Shown one piece after another: positions 43,642 through 52,615 of a stretch of DNA of 64,000 nt (position 1 is the first letter of the stretch; every line of letters starts with the position of its first letter). The notes below the pieces were generated by a model. It made no database searches, was not told where the DNA came from, and saw only the letters and a program-made list of their open reading frames with translations. The DNA comes from Lacticaseibacillus zhaodongensis (lineage in GTDB: Bacteria > Bacillota > Bacilli > Lactobacillales > Lactobacillaceae): assembly GCF_009687905.1 (NCBI RefSeq), contig NZ_BLBG01000007.1:35550-99549 (forward strand). Direction: 5' to 3'. The translations under genes were made by a program, and so were the position numbers.

Positions 43642-43723
43642 ATGTTACGGCTAGATGACGTATAATAAATACATCAAGGAAGCAGCGGGAATCGACCCAC
43701 TACATAAAATGGAGGTAGCTATT

Positions 43724-44485
43724 ATGAAGAAGAACATGGTATTGGTTGCAATGCTTAGCGCAGCACTAATGGGCGGCGCCGTTGTTACTGCAGCACCAAC
43801 TGCAATTCAGAGTGTGGCTGCCGCCAGTCAGGTTGCTACTACTACTCCTAAAGCTACCCTCTCAGCTCTGCTCAGCAACGCTGAAGGCATCAAGCAGGGC
43901 AACATGACGACCGCAAGTTACCAAGGTCTCCAGCGGGCAATCGGTCTGGCAAAGATGACCATGAGTAACAGTGCTAGCCAGACCACCGATTACAACTTCG
44001 CAACGGCGGTTCTGCGCGGCTTCATGGACCTCGGCAACACCGCAGCTAACCACTTCGGACTGACTTACCTCGTTAACAGTGCAGCCGCCGTTCAGGCTAA
44101 GGACTACACCGCTGCTAGCTTCGCCAAGTTCGACAAGGTTTACAAGCAGGCCATTGCTATCAACACCCAGAAGAACGCTAGCCAGGACCAACTGGACAAC
44201 GAAACCAACGCCCTGAGCCAGGCACTGGAACAGCTGGTTTACACAGCTCCTAGCCCCATCACCGGCAGTGTTACGGTCCACTACACCAAGGGTTACGGTA
44301 TCCAGATCTGGGACGGCTACAAGGATGGCAAGCGTCCCGTAATGGTCGACAAGAAGCACGCCAAGAAGCTCATGGCCGGCACCAGCTGGAAGGTATTCCA
44401 AGTTGCTAACCTTGACGGTAACACCTGGTACAACCTTGGTGGCAACCAGTGGGTCGATGCCGCTTACGCTGTTTACAACAAATAA
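43724..44485 (+). CDS. Secreted FIVAR-domain surface protein
   Basis: A 253-residue exported protein. Residues 1 to about 36 form a signal peptide (basic start, hydrophobic core, Ala-rich cleavage region). Two FIVAR-like helical repeats follow (about 47-104 and 114-172, the second with DYTAASFAKFDKVYKQA). A C-terminal module of about 70 residues (from VTVHYTKGYGIQIWDGY to GNQWVDAAYAVY) resembles SLAP or SH3-like wall-binding domains of lactobacilli. GGAGG precedes ATG 43724; an earlier ATG overlaps the promoter and was rejected. It is probably attached non-covalently to the wall. Codons are strongly biased, suggesting high expression. Confidence 0.82.
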   Translation: MKKNMVLVAMLSAALMGGAVVTAAPTAIQSVAAASQVATTTPKATLSALLSNAEGIKQGNMTTASYQGLQRAIGLAKMTMSNSASQTTDYNFATAVLRGFMDLGNTAANHFGLTYLVNSAAAVQAKDYTAASFAKFDKVYKQAIAINTQKNASQDQLDNETNALSQALEQLVYTAPSPITGSVTVHYTKGYGIQIWDGYKDGKRPVMVDKKHAKKLMAGTSWKVFQVANLDGNTWYNLGGNQWVDAAYAVYNK

Positions 44486-44500
44486 TTCATTCATCGTCCC

Positions 44501-44532
44501 AAGACCCCGAGCCTAAACGCTTGGGGTCTTTT
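44501..44532 (+). terminator. Terminator of the FIVAR protein gene
   Basis: AAGACCCCGAGC pairs with GCTTGGGGTCTT (one wobble) around CTAAAC, followed by TT. Confidence 0.85.
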
Positions 44533-44637
44533 AAAACCCTACGCTACTTCAGAATTCAGAAAGGATGGTTGTCATGAATTATTTTGGCGAGAAACCCCTA
44601 ACTTTAGCCAGGGGAGGTAAGCCCGCACTGGCTAAGG

Positions 44638-45084
44638 TTAGTTAGCCTTTTTACTTGGGCGTCCCACCTTCCCCCTTTCTGTTCTCTGGTTTCGAATATA
44701 ATCTGCAACAGTTTCTTTTGACATGTCACCCAGTGTCCCCATGTAATAGCTTGGCGACCATAAATGACCGCCCCAAAGTAGTCGCTTGGTTTCTGGGTGC
44801 GCGACAAACCAAGTCCGTGCTGACGCACCTTTTAGAATCTTGACCACGTTTGCTGGAGCATACTTCGGCTTGAAGCTGAGCAATAAGTGTATGTGGTCTG
44901 GCATCACTTTTGCTTCCTCGATGGTAATTTCGTTGTCGTTGGCAGTCGTGTTCAGGATCTCAAGCATATCTGCGACAAGCTGAGGCGTGGTAAAAACCTC
45001 ACGCCGGTATTTTGTTACCCAAACCAGATGATAATGAAAATTATAGACGTAGCCGCGTTCGTGAATCGCATTATTCTTAACCAT
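44638..45084 (-). CDS. tnpA: IS200-type Y1 transposase
   Basis: A 148-residue HUH-type single-strand transposase. His64 and His66 in PDHIHLLLS form the HUH pair, and Tyr129 in VADYIRNQ is the nucleophile. It recognises subterminal hairpins and moves the element as single-stranded DNA, inserting next to a short target. The length is normal and the frame intact, so it may be active. It is divergent from tnpB, with 92 bases between the two starts that hold promoters for both directions. Confidence 0.95.
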   Translation of the reverse strand: MVKNNAIHERGYVYNFHYHLVWVTKYRREVFTTPQLVADMLEILNTTANDNEITIEEAKVMPDHIHLLLSFKPKYAPANVVKILKGASARTWFVAHPETKRLLWGGHLWSPSYYMGTLGDMSKETVADYIRNQRTERGKVGRPSKKAN

Positions 45085-45176
45085 ATGTATTCTCCATAAC
45101 TATTGTAATAGTGCAGTTTCTACTGTCTGAATTATACCATGTGCAGTATAATATAGGCGTCAGGAGGTGAAAACAA

Positions 45177-46421
45177 ATGGCTAAGAAAATGGCAGATCTG
45201 AACTATCACTATGGACTGAAAATGCGCCTCTTTCCATCGTCTGCACAAAAGCGCGTGATTGACAACAACATCAACGCCAGTCGGTTTGCTTACAACGAAA
45301 TGGTCGCTATCGACAAGGAGCTGTACGCGCTCCGTCAGGTCAAAATTCCAATCACCATCGTTCAAGACCGCATTGAATACTTACAACGCCGCAAAAATAA
45401 TACGCAAATGTTGTTTGCTATCCACCCGTGGTTAGCGGGTGCCGGGGTGGGGACAGACGTGATTGACCAGGCTCGACGAGCTTATCAAAGCGCATGGCGG
45501 CTATTTCGCCAGGTACATCGTTCGGGAGTGCCAGTTTTTCACCGCAAGCGTGCTGACGGCAGTTATCAGCTGCCAACTCGTTATACCAAGTCCAAAATAG
45601 GCCTGATGGAAGGGTCTAACCGATTTATCGACAAGAAGCATGTCGTTCTCAGCGGTCTTGGTAAAATTCGCGTCTCTGGCTCGCAGAAACGCTTATTCAA
45701 TGACGCAGAAAACATCCGTGTTGGTACAATTACAATCCGACGTGACGCCACCGGTCAGTATTTCTTATCCATGCAGCTAGGCTCTGATACACCATTCGCG
45801 CACGCCACAAAACCAGTTCAGTCAGCGGTGGGCATTGATTTGAACACTGAAAATTTCTTGACTGATTCAAACGGTATCATTGTTCTCAACCCCCGCTACT
45901 ATCGTGCTATCAAGGGCCGGCTGGCAAAAGAGCAGCGCATTCTCGCTCGTCGCCGCTTACGGGCCAAGAAGGAACACCGTGCATTGCGGAATGCCAAGAA
46001 TTATCAAAAACAGCGGGTGCTGGTCGCCAACCTGCAACGTATCGTGGCCAACCGCCGCAACGCTTTTCTCCATCTTGTGTCTACAACACTAATCAAGAAC
46101 CACGATTTAGTCGTAGCGGAAGAACTGAGAAGTAAGAACATGTTGCGTAATCACGCACTGGCAATGAGCATCGCGGACGTTGGCTGGCGAACGTTTTTGA
46201 GTATGCTGGCGTACAAAGCCGACTTATATGGCCGCCAGTTTGTAACGGTCGATCCGCGAAACACTACGCAAACGTGTAGCGACTGCGGTTTCGTAATGAG
46301 TGGCAACCAGAAGCTCACGTTGGCTGATCGGGAATGGACGTGCCCGCAGTGTGGGGCATTCCACATTCGCGACCACAACGCCGCAAAGAACATTTTGGCT
46401 AAAGGATTAGCTCTCAACTAA
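45177..46421 (+). CDS. tnpB: TnpB RNA-guided nuclease of IS605-type element
   Basis: A 414-residue TnpB, ancestor-type relative of Cas12. RuvC residues are Asp221 in VGIDLNTENF, Glu315 in VVAEELRSKN and Asp399 in HIRDHNAAKNI. The zinc ribbon is CSDCG (Cys367, Cys370) and CPQCG (Cys389, Cys392). All catalytic positions are present, so it looks functional. AGGAGGTG lies ahead of the ATG. TnpB proteins use a right-end RNA from the same element to cut the donor site and maintain the IS; that RNA would overlap the 3' end of this gene and the 200 bases after it. Confidence 0.95.
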   Translation: MAKKMADLNYHYGLKMRLFPSSAQKRVIDNNINASRFAYNEMVAIDKELYALRQVKIPITIVQDRIEYLQRRKNNTQMLFAIHPWLAGAGVGTDVIDQARRAYQSAWRLFRQVHRSGVPVFHRKRADGSYQLPTRYTKSKIGLMEGSNRFIDKKHVVLSGLGKIRVSGSQKRLFNDAENIRVGTITIRRDATGQYFLSMQLGSDTPFAHATKPVQSAVGIDLNTENFLTDSNGIIVLNPRYYRAIKGRLAKEQRILARRRLRAKKEHRALRNAKNYQKQRVLVANLQRIVANRRNAFLHLVSTTLIKNHDLVVAEELRSKNMLRNHALAMSIADVGWRTFLSMLAYKADLYGRQFVTVDPRNTTQTCSDCGFVMSGNQKLTLADREWTCPQCGAFHIRDHNAAKNILAKGLALN

Positions 46422-46620
46422 CAAAACAGTCCGTCTGGCCCTCCGGTGTCCGACGGAACTAAGGCGCTAAAGCACCAAGTCCGTCTGGCAACCTGCGGAC
46501 TTTAAGGGCTTTGGTAATTAGCACGTAAGACCCGCTTGCGGGCAATCGCTGTATCTAAGCAAATTGTAGTCGTGCCGTCGTTAGGCGATGCGCTTACAAG
46601 CCTCTGACTTTAGCCAAGGG
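46422..46620 (+). ncRNA. Candidate right-end (omega/re) RNA of the IS605 element
   Basis: A GC-rich, foldable noncoding stretch between the tnpB stop and the right end. It repeats TCCGTCTGGC (46430-46439 and 46481-46490), with CCGACGGA and GCGGACTT as pairing partners. Position and structure match known TnpB guide RNAs; the guide would come from sequence just past the right end (about 46626 onward). Confidence 0.6.
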
Positions 46621-46746
46621 TGGTTGACCATTCCCAAAGAGCCGAAGCGAAAGCGTTCGCGCAAAAACGCCGCCAACGCAAAAAAAGCTCAGCGGATTAT
46701 GACGATTGGGAAAACTTCTAAGCAGCAATTTGAATTAACTCAACAG

Positions 46747-46777
46747 CAGTCCCTACCGGTAGCGGTGGGGACTGTTT
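46747..46777 (+). terminator. Terminator of the split small gene
   Basis: CAGTCCCTACC pairs with GGTGGGGACTG (one mismatch) around GGTAGC, then TTT. Confidence 0.7.
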
Positions 46778-46866
46778 ACGTATGGTGGGCTTTGATTTGA
46801 CAAATTTCATTTATAATTTCATGCTAATCATTAAACAATTTACATAGTGAAAGAAGGCCATCGTCC

Positions 46867-48261
46867 TTGAAACAATCGCAAAGCAATTCTTCACGACCCA
46901 TGCTCGTTGTCGCGACCGTCGCCTTCATGTCCTTCATTGGGATCCTCACCGAGACGTCGATGAACGTCACCTTCCCCACGCTCATGCGCCAATTCAATGT
47001 TGGCATGAGCACCGTCCAGTGGGTGACTGCCGGTTACCTGTTGATGGCGGCGCTCGTCATGCTGACATCAGCATACATGAAACGGCGCTTCACCAACCGG
47101 GCCCTTTTCAGTAGTGCGGCGCTGTTCTTCATCACTGGTGATATCATCTGCGGCCTAGCCCCAACATTTTGGGTACTGCTGCTCGGCCGCCTAATTCAGG
47201 CCGGTTGTGTGGGTCTTTGCACCCCACTGATGGTGAACATCATCTTGGACGTGGTGCCCCGCAGCAAATTAGGTATGTACATCGGTTTCGCCAACCTGAT
47301 CATTCTGATTGCACCGGCTTTTGGACCTACCTTCGGCGGCTTTGTCGTCGCTTTCTTCAGCTGGCGCATGATATTCTGGTCCACGCTCCCACTAGCGTTG
47401 TTGCTGCTAATTATTGGTCAGTTTGTCATCAAGCAGTACAGTCGCACCCAAAAGTACGCCTTCGACTGGCTACGCTTCTTCATTCTCGGCGCCGCATTGG
47501 TGGCCCTGATTGTTGGCCTGAACGCACTCGGCACCGCTGGCTACCTGGAGTGTGGCGTTTTGCTGGTAATCAGTATCGCCTTGACCCTGCTGTTTGTACA
47601 CCTGTCAAAAACCGCTACCCGACACCTGTTTTCCCTGCACGTGTTTGCGGATTCGGCGTTCCTGTACAGTTTTCTGCCCTACATCCTCTTACAGTTTGCA
47701 AACGTTGGGATCAACTTCCTACTTCCAAATTACGTGCAGACCGTGTTCGCGGCCAGCTCACTGGTCGGCGGCCTCATCCTCTTGCCTGGCAGCCTGTTTA
47801 ACGGCTTCGGGCAACCATTTTACGGCTACATGCTGGACCGGTTTGGCGGTAAATTACCGCTTTACCTCGGTGATATTTTGTTCACGGCGAACCTGCTCGT
47901 GCTCGCGATTGGCGGCAGCCGCATCGGCGTGCTGGGCATCACCTTGGTCTACCTGGTCTTCTCCATTGGGCGCTCCATGGCCTTTGGGAACACTGTCGCT
48001 TACGGCCTCAAGCAGATGGACAAGCAGTTGCAAAATGATGCCAACGCACTCTATAACACCGGGCAACAGGTTGCCGGCGCGATGGGGACGACGGTCTTGG
48101 CACTGATGATGGGCTCCGTTCACCGGCCTGGTAACAGCCACGCCGCCAACGTGGCCGCGGGCAGTGCGTGGGCGTTCATCATGTTAACGGTCTTCGGTGT
48201 CATCATTTGGTTCCTGTACCACAAGCTCTTGAACCTTGATCAAAAGAAACCACAGGCGTAA
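46867..48261 (+). CDS. MFS drug/solute exporter, DHA2 family
   Basis: A 464-residue major facilitator protein with about fourteen membrane helices. Motif A-like LTSAYMKRRFTNRALF and motif C-like IAPAFGPTFGGFV of drug:H+ antiporters are visible, plus the WVTAGYLLMAALVM of DHA2 members (EmrB/QacA type). It probably exports a toxic compound with proton exchange; the substrate is unknown. The start is TTG with a weak AGAAGG site; an ATG at codon 12 is an alternative. It stands alone with a strong terminator. Upstream lies the IS-disrupted small gene. Confidence 0.9.
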   Translation: MKQSQSNSSRPMLVVATVAFMSFIGILTETSMNVTFPTLMRQFNVGMSTVQWVTAGYLLMAALVMLTSAYMKRRFTNRALFSSAALFFITGDIICGLAPTFWVLLLGRLIQAGCVGLCTPLMVNIILDVVPRSKLGMYIGFANLIILIAPAFGPTFGGFVVAFFSWRMIFWSTLPLALLLLIIGQFVIKQYSRTQKYAFDWLRFFILGAALVALIVGLNALGTAGYLECGVLLVISIALTLLFVHLSKTATRHLFSLHVFADSAFLYSFLPYILLQFANVGINFLLPNYVQTVFAASSLVGGLILLPGSLFNGFGQPFYGYMLDRFGGKLPLYLGDILFTANLLVLAIGGSRIGVLGITLVYLVFSIGRSMAFGNTVAYGLKQMDKQLQNDANALYNTGQQVAGAMGTTVLALMMGSVHRPGNSHAANVAAGSAWAFIMLTVFGVIIWFLYHKLLNLDQKKPQA

Positions 48262-48263
48262 CG

Positions 48264-48305
48264 AAAAGACGTCCAAGCACCGGCTGGGTGCTTGGACGTC
48301 TTTTT
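48264..48305. terminator. Bidirectional terminator
   Basis: A perfect 14-bp stem (GACGTCCAAGCACC with its complement) around GGCTG, five T rightward and four T leftward; shared by the MFS gene and the convergent polymerase gene. Confidence 0.9.
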
Positions 48306-48321
48306 GCAATCTACATATTAA

Positions 48322-49947
48322 TTACTTCGCACCGCGCGTTCCGTTGAAAGTGAGACCGGCAAGCGTCCGCGTGTTGCCACTATTACCATTGCTGGCTCCA
48401 GTCGCGCCGCGGAGCAGCTGACCCATGAAGAAGGACAGCAGCAAGGTTGCGGTCAGGTAATCCATGACGTAACCCGCGTACAGTGACAGGAACAAAGTCA
48501 ACGCGCAACTGATTCCAAGGGCAACATTCCGCATCGTGAACCGGCTACGGAAGTGCCAGAGCAACATGATCATCGCAAACAAGATGATCAGCACGTATGG
48601 CGCGACCAGCAGGAGCATCCCGATGATTCCCATCGCGTAGTACTGGGAAACGAAATCCCGTTCGATCAGCCCCATGTTACTGAGCCGGGTGTAACCGAAG
48701 CCGAGGAGCTTGTCCTTGCTGTTGTTGTTGATGCCCGAGACCCGCTGCCAGATGGCATTTTGCAACCCGCGGTAATTCATTCGCTGCCAAATCGGCCACT
48801 TGAGAATACTCCGCCAGAAGTTAGTGTCATAGCGCGCCGGGTATGACTTCTTGACGAACTCTTCGTTGAGCGCGAGCTCGCTTGCGTGCTTTTCAATGTA
48901 CTTGCCAACGCGCTTGTCACTGGCATTCCGTTTTTCGAGGCGTTTCAAGTGGTTATAAACATTCTTGATATCGTGCTTATCCTTCTTGGAATTATCGCGC
49001 AGCTCAGTGGCGTTGTCTTCGGTCTGCGCCTCAGACACCTGCCGGTTGCCAGTTGGCGAGTAGTGGAACAAGAGCCCCGTCCCCAGCAAAATCAGGACCA
49101 AGGAGCCAACAACGGCCCATTTGAAGCGGAACTCGCGGGTGATGAACACGAAGAACAGGTAAACGATGATAAATAGCGCAATAATGCCCAGGGTTCCGTA
49201 AGCCGCGGCCTTAGTCCCGAGCTCGAGCCCGGCCAATGCCTGCAGCACGGTCAAAATGACGTTCTTGGCGTTGAAGTTGGTGCACAGGAAGTAAATGACC
49301 AGTGGCGTCAGGATCAAAATCATGGCGCTGACGGTGTTGGCATGGTTAAAGAAGCCCTTCGATGCGAGCCCGTAGTAGTTACCCTGACCAGAAGTCGTAA
49401 ACCAGGCGAAAATGTTGCCCGTAATGTGCTGCCGGGCGTACTGCTTGATGATTCCGCCCTTACCCCACTGGTGCAGGTAGGAGCCCAGACTAATGCCGAG
49501 CAGGTTGGTGAGCACGATGGAGCCGGAAACGAGCCCGGAGAGCCAGGAAACGACCGTCTCGAGCGTGTGGTCATCGAATTCGGTCCGGTAAGACACCACG
49601 ATGATAAACAGTGGCATCACCATCCGCACGATGTAGAACAACTCACCAAACGTCGAGTAGGCAAAATTACCGGGAATCAGTGAGTGGAATTGGCCCGCAT
49701 TCCACTGGTGCAGTGCGAAGTACACCAACAGCAGCGCCAGGTAACCCGCAAAGAACAGGTTCATCCGCTTGCTGTGATCAGCCAGCAGGAACATTACCCC
49801 GATGACACCGACAAATAAGATCCGGATAATCGTGGCTGGGGACATTCCGAGCCATTCAGAAATCGGCGGCTGATACAGCCAGAAAATATCTAGAAAGGGC
49901 TGTATGATTATGAAAATCATTAATACTTTTTTTAACTTAGAAGCCAC
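48322..49947 (-). CDS. O-antigen ligase/polymerase-like membrane protein (Wzy/WaaL type)
   Basis: A 541-residue polytopic protein with about eleven membrane helices and one large outward loop of about 130 charged residues (from about 285 to 425), the arrangement of Wzy polymerases and WaaL-type ligases. It would join lipid-linked repeat units at the outer membrane face. An Asn/Gly-rich tail ends it. The start is GTG with GGAGG ahead. It is separated from the flippase gene by 207 bases, so it may have its own promoter. No glycosyltransferase genes lie nearby, so the repeat unit must be made elsewhere. Confidence 0.8.
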   Translation of the reverse strand: MASKLKKVLMIFIIIQPFLDIFWLYQPPISEWLGMSPATIIRILFVGVIGVMFLLADHSKRMNLFFAGYLALLLVYFALHQWNAGQFHSLIPGNFAYSTFGELFYIVRMVMPLFIIVVSYRTEFDDHTLETVVSWLSGLVSGSIVLTNLLGISLGSYLHQWGKGGIIKQYARQHITGNIFAWFTTSGQGNYYGLASKGFFNHANTVSAMILILTPLVIYFLCTNFNAKNVILTVLQALAGLELGTKAAAYGTLGIIALFIIVYLFFVFITREFRFKWAVVGSLVLILLGTGLLFHYSPTGNRQVSEAQTEDNATELRDNSKKDKHDIKNVYNHLKRLEKRNASDKRVGKYIEKHASELALNEEFVKKSYPARYDTNFWRSILKWPIWQRMNYRGLQNAIWQRVSGINNNSKDKLLGFGYTRLSNMGLIERDFVSQYYAMGIIGMLLLVAPYVLIILFAMIMLLWHFRSRFTMRNVALGISCALTLFLSLYAGYVMDYLTATLLLSFFMGQLLRGATGASNGNSGNTRTLAGLTFNGTRGAK

Positions 49948-50154
49948 ACTTTTTCCTCCAAAATAACGTCTTGCACGGCAATTAGCCCGCGTTGCTTAAG
50001 CGCTGTGTCCTTGGCCGCATGTCGCATGCACCGCGCGTGGTCCGCGCCGTGGTGCACCCCCCTGGATGATTACTGGCGAGCAATGAATATATACGACTGT
50101 CTTTATCAATATGTGTAATTCTAAACTTACGGACTAAGTGGCGCAAGCCCGCGC

Positions 50155-51582
50155 CTAGTGATGCCGGACTTTTGCCCACACCGCCATGACCGTGTTATTG
50201 CGCATAATTATCAGCAGTAGCAAGTAGACCAGGCTACTAATGGTCGTCTGCACAACTAGGTCTAAGAAGAGCGACCCACTGTTGACCACGAGGTGTAAGG
50301 CCATCCCCACGGCTAGCGCACAGCCCGCCGCGATAATTATTTGCCATTGCTTTGCAAATAACTTTCGTAGTGGCAGTTCCCGGCGCACCAGGAAAATCCG
50401 CAGGAAGCACACCATCGCCTCAGTGGTGACGATGGTGATTGCCCCACCCAGCGCACCCATGTGGGGCACGATGAGCAGGTTCAGCACGATTGAGAGCACC
50501 GCCCCGCAATAATACGGGATCGCGAACTGCTTGAACAAGCCTCGCGACAAAGTGTACTGGTTGGCGAAGACCCCACCATAACTGACCAGCACGATGATGA
50601 GGGCGCCGAGGAACAGCACCGACCCGGCCGGTGCGAAATCCTTCCCCCAGAACCAAACCACGAACTTATCGGCATTCAGCATCAACTCAATGGTGAAGTA
50701 AGCCCCAATGAGCAAGGTGTAATCCAGCGCCGACTTAAGTAATTGCTGAACCCGCGTCTCATCGGTATCCTGACTGAGCATCTGCGCCATTTTGGGCATC
50801 AAAATCGTGCTGACGGAACCGACAACGGTAATTATTGCCCGGGCAATCATCTGCGACTGCCCGTAATATGATAGCTGGGTGCTGCCAGCGATGCGGCCGA
50901 CCAGCGTCTGGTCGAAACTGATGTACATCTGCACCGCGATGGACGGAATCGTGATCGTCAGCGCACCGCGGAAGTAAATCTTGTCAAAGTCAAAATCGCT
51001 GCGGGTGAGCTTGCGGCCCAAGCGCTTTTTCAAATCAAACCAGAACACGATGTTGGCCAAGTAAGTAACTGAGTTAATTAACAGGTAGATCCACAAGTCA
51101 CTTGGATTATGAACGAAAATGAAGATGCAGGCCATGATGGCGAGCTTGATGAATGTGTTCCGGGTCACGACCGCCTTGATTTCTCCCAGGCCGATGAACA
51201 GCCAGGAAATATCGAGCACGTAACCCAGTAAGAATGGCACTTCGAGCAGGAAGTAGTTCTTGTGGTCCATAAACAACATGACAACGACCACGAAGCCGAT
51301 GATTGTGGCCAGCCCCACAAGCAGCTGAATAAACCACAGGTGGGCAAAACGCTTCGGCAGATCCTCAGCTTTTGACTGGGCAATCGCCCGCGCCCCGTAC
51401 TGGTTCATCCCAAACAAGATGATCACCGCCAGCAGCGTCGGAATGGAATTAATATACGCGTTCAGTCCAACCGCCTGCGCGCCCAGAGTCCGGGTGACGT
51501 ATGGCTGCACCACGATCGGCAGCATGAGCGCCATCACCTGGTACAAGGCGTTGTAGACGATGTTCACCATTGTTTTCCGCAC
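50155..51582 (-). CDS. Polysaccharide flippase (Wzx/RfbX, MVF superfamily)
   Basis: A 475-residue protein with twelve to fourteen helices. The N-terminus NIVYNALYQVMALMLPIVVQPYVTRTLG and the ALTITIPSIAVQMYISFDQTLVGRIAGS segment are typical of Gram-positive Wzx flippases (Cps/Eps type) that move undecaprenyl-linked oligosaccharides across the membrane. It begins 15 bases after the licD stop, forming a two-gene unit, so phospho-substituted repeat units may be the cargo (inference). Confidence 0.9.
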   Translation of the reverse strand: MRKTMVNIVYNALYQVMALMLPIVVQPYVTRTLGAQAVGLNAYINSIPTLLAVIILFGMNQYGARAIAQSKAEDLPKRFAHLWFIQLLVGLATIIGFVVVVMLFMDHKNYFLLEVPFLLGYVLDISWLFIGLGEIKAVVTRNTFIKLAIMACIFIFVHNPSDLWIYLLINSVTYLANIVFWFDLKKRLGRKLTRSDFDFDKIYFRGALTITIPSIAVQMYISFDQTLVGRIAGSTQLSYYGQSQMIARAIITVVGSVSTILMPKMAQMLSQDTDETRVQQLLKSALDYTLLIGAYFTIELMLNADKFVVWFWGKDFAPAGSVLFLGALIIVLVSYGGVFANQYTLSRGLFKQFAIPYYCGAVLSIVLNLLIVPHMGALGGAITIVTTEAMVCFLRIFLVRRELPLRKLFAKQWQIIIAAGCALAVGMALHLVVNSGSLFLDLVVQTTISSLVYLLLLIIMRNNTVMAVWAKVRHH

Positions 51583-51597
51583 GGTTTCACCTCTTCA

Positions 51598-52431
51598 TTA
51601 ATTATCTTCTTGTAAGTGCCGCGCTTTCCGGTCCGCTTCCTTCGGTGGCTGCATGTAATCACCATACATCCGGGTCAAGATTGCATCGTAACCGGCGGCA
51701 ACTGGGAATTTCTCCCCTTCAAACTCCTGAATACTACTATCTGCAACTTCTTTGGGAAGATACATTTCTTTATCCCAAGGGTAAGGGCTGCTGAAGTTGT
51801 AGTAGATATAACCAAACGGCAACCAGTTGAACAGCTGAATGTGCTTCACGTTATGGCGCGCAAGGTCAGCCTTACTGCGGTGGGCGGCCATAAACTCAGC
51901 AATCTTGTGCAAGAAGCCCAGGTGCCGACCGGTCGTATTGTCACCGTTAGCCACGTCCAGCGCCACTTGATCTAAGCGGATCAGCAGCTGGTGCAAGCGC
52001 CGCAGCGGCTTCCAGCGGAACGTTTTGTCCAGCGCGAAAACATCAATAAACACCCCGTGCAGACCGGTACCCGCGTCCACTTCGTCGTAAACGGCTTCGG
52101 ACTGGTTCAATACCTTGTAAGTGGCCAAGAAATAGCCTTGGTCCCCCGGTTTGACCAAGCGGACGTTTGCTTCCTTATTGGCCCCGTTAAACGCGGCGAT
52201 AAAAGCCTGAATGTTCTCGCGTTTAATACCGATATCAACGTCATCGTCCCAAGGAATCATCCCGTGCTCCCGGACCGCGCCAATTGCTGAACCCCCAATG
52301 AGGAAATACTGCACATCATAACGCTTTAGCATGCGGCGTAATTTTTTTAGAGTTGTCAGTAGCACCTCGTGGCTTACATTAGCCAATAATCCATCCTCCA
52401 AATATGTATTCCGAAATATAATTTGCTTCAT
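51598..52431 (-). CDS. LicD-family phosphotransferase
   Basis: A 277-residue nucleotidyltransferase-fold enzyme. The signature GGSAIGAVREHGMIPWDDDVDIG (residues 46-68) holds the metal-binding Asp62 to Asp66 cluster. LicD proteins attach phosphocholine, phosphoethanolamine or similar groups from a CDP donor onto wall or capsule sugars. No choline uptake or licC gene is in the window, so the substituent is unknown. The ribosome site before ATG 52431 is weak, and the start was chosen because 30-45 residues normally precede the signature. It is the first gene of a unit with the flippase. Confidence 0.9.
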   Translation of the reverse strand: MKQIIFRNTYLEDGLLANVSHEVLLTTLKKLRRMLKRYDVQYFLIGGSAIGAVREHGMIPWDDDVDIGIKRENIQAFIAAFNGANKEANVRLVKPGDQGYFLATYKVLNQSEAVYDEVDAGTGLHGVFIDVFALDKTFRWKPLRRLHQLLIRLDQVALDVANGDNTTGRHLGFLHKIAEFMAAHRSKADLARHNVKHIQLFNWLPFGYIYYNFSSPYPWDKEMYLPKEVADSSIQEFEGEKFPVAAGYDAILTRMYGDYMQPPKEADRKARHLQEDN

Positions 52432-52615
52432 CTATGATACCACGCCGCTTTTATCTACGCGCATCTAATCGGCATCCCCTCCATTCTTGCAACTTAGCTA
52501 ACCGGACGCAATGCACATGGGCAAAGCTTAAAGATTCTTACAGCTTCTATATGCGGACTAGTCAATGGCACTTAATTAGTCCAGAATTGAGGCAAAAGTT
52601 TGGAGGCTTGCATAG

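Larger units (their letters stand above)
44592..46625 (+). mobile_element. IS200/IS605-family insertion sequence with tnpA and tnpB
   Basis: Divergent Y1 transposase (leftward, near the left end) and TnpB (rightward), the IS605/IS608 layout. The left end has a hairpin (44598-44610 with 44629-44641); the decamer ACTTTAGCCA occurs at the left end (44601-44610) and again at the right end (46607-46616). No inverted terminal repeats or target duplication are expected for this family. Boundaries are approximate (plus or minus about 10 bases). Confidence 0.85.
44574..46721 (+). pseudogene. Small gene apparently split by the IS200/IS605 insertion
   Basis: Left part: an AAGGA site and ATG at 44574 opening MNYFGE, running into the element. 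Right part: after the element (from about 46626) a frame reads DHSQRAEAKAFAQKRRQRKK, then SSADYDDWENF, and stops at 46721, 26 bases before a good terminator. Joining the pieces with loss of the element would give a protein of about 37 residues with a basic middle and acidic end. The exact junction is uncertain, as is whether the parent gene is functional elsewhere. Confidence 0.5.
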
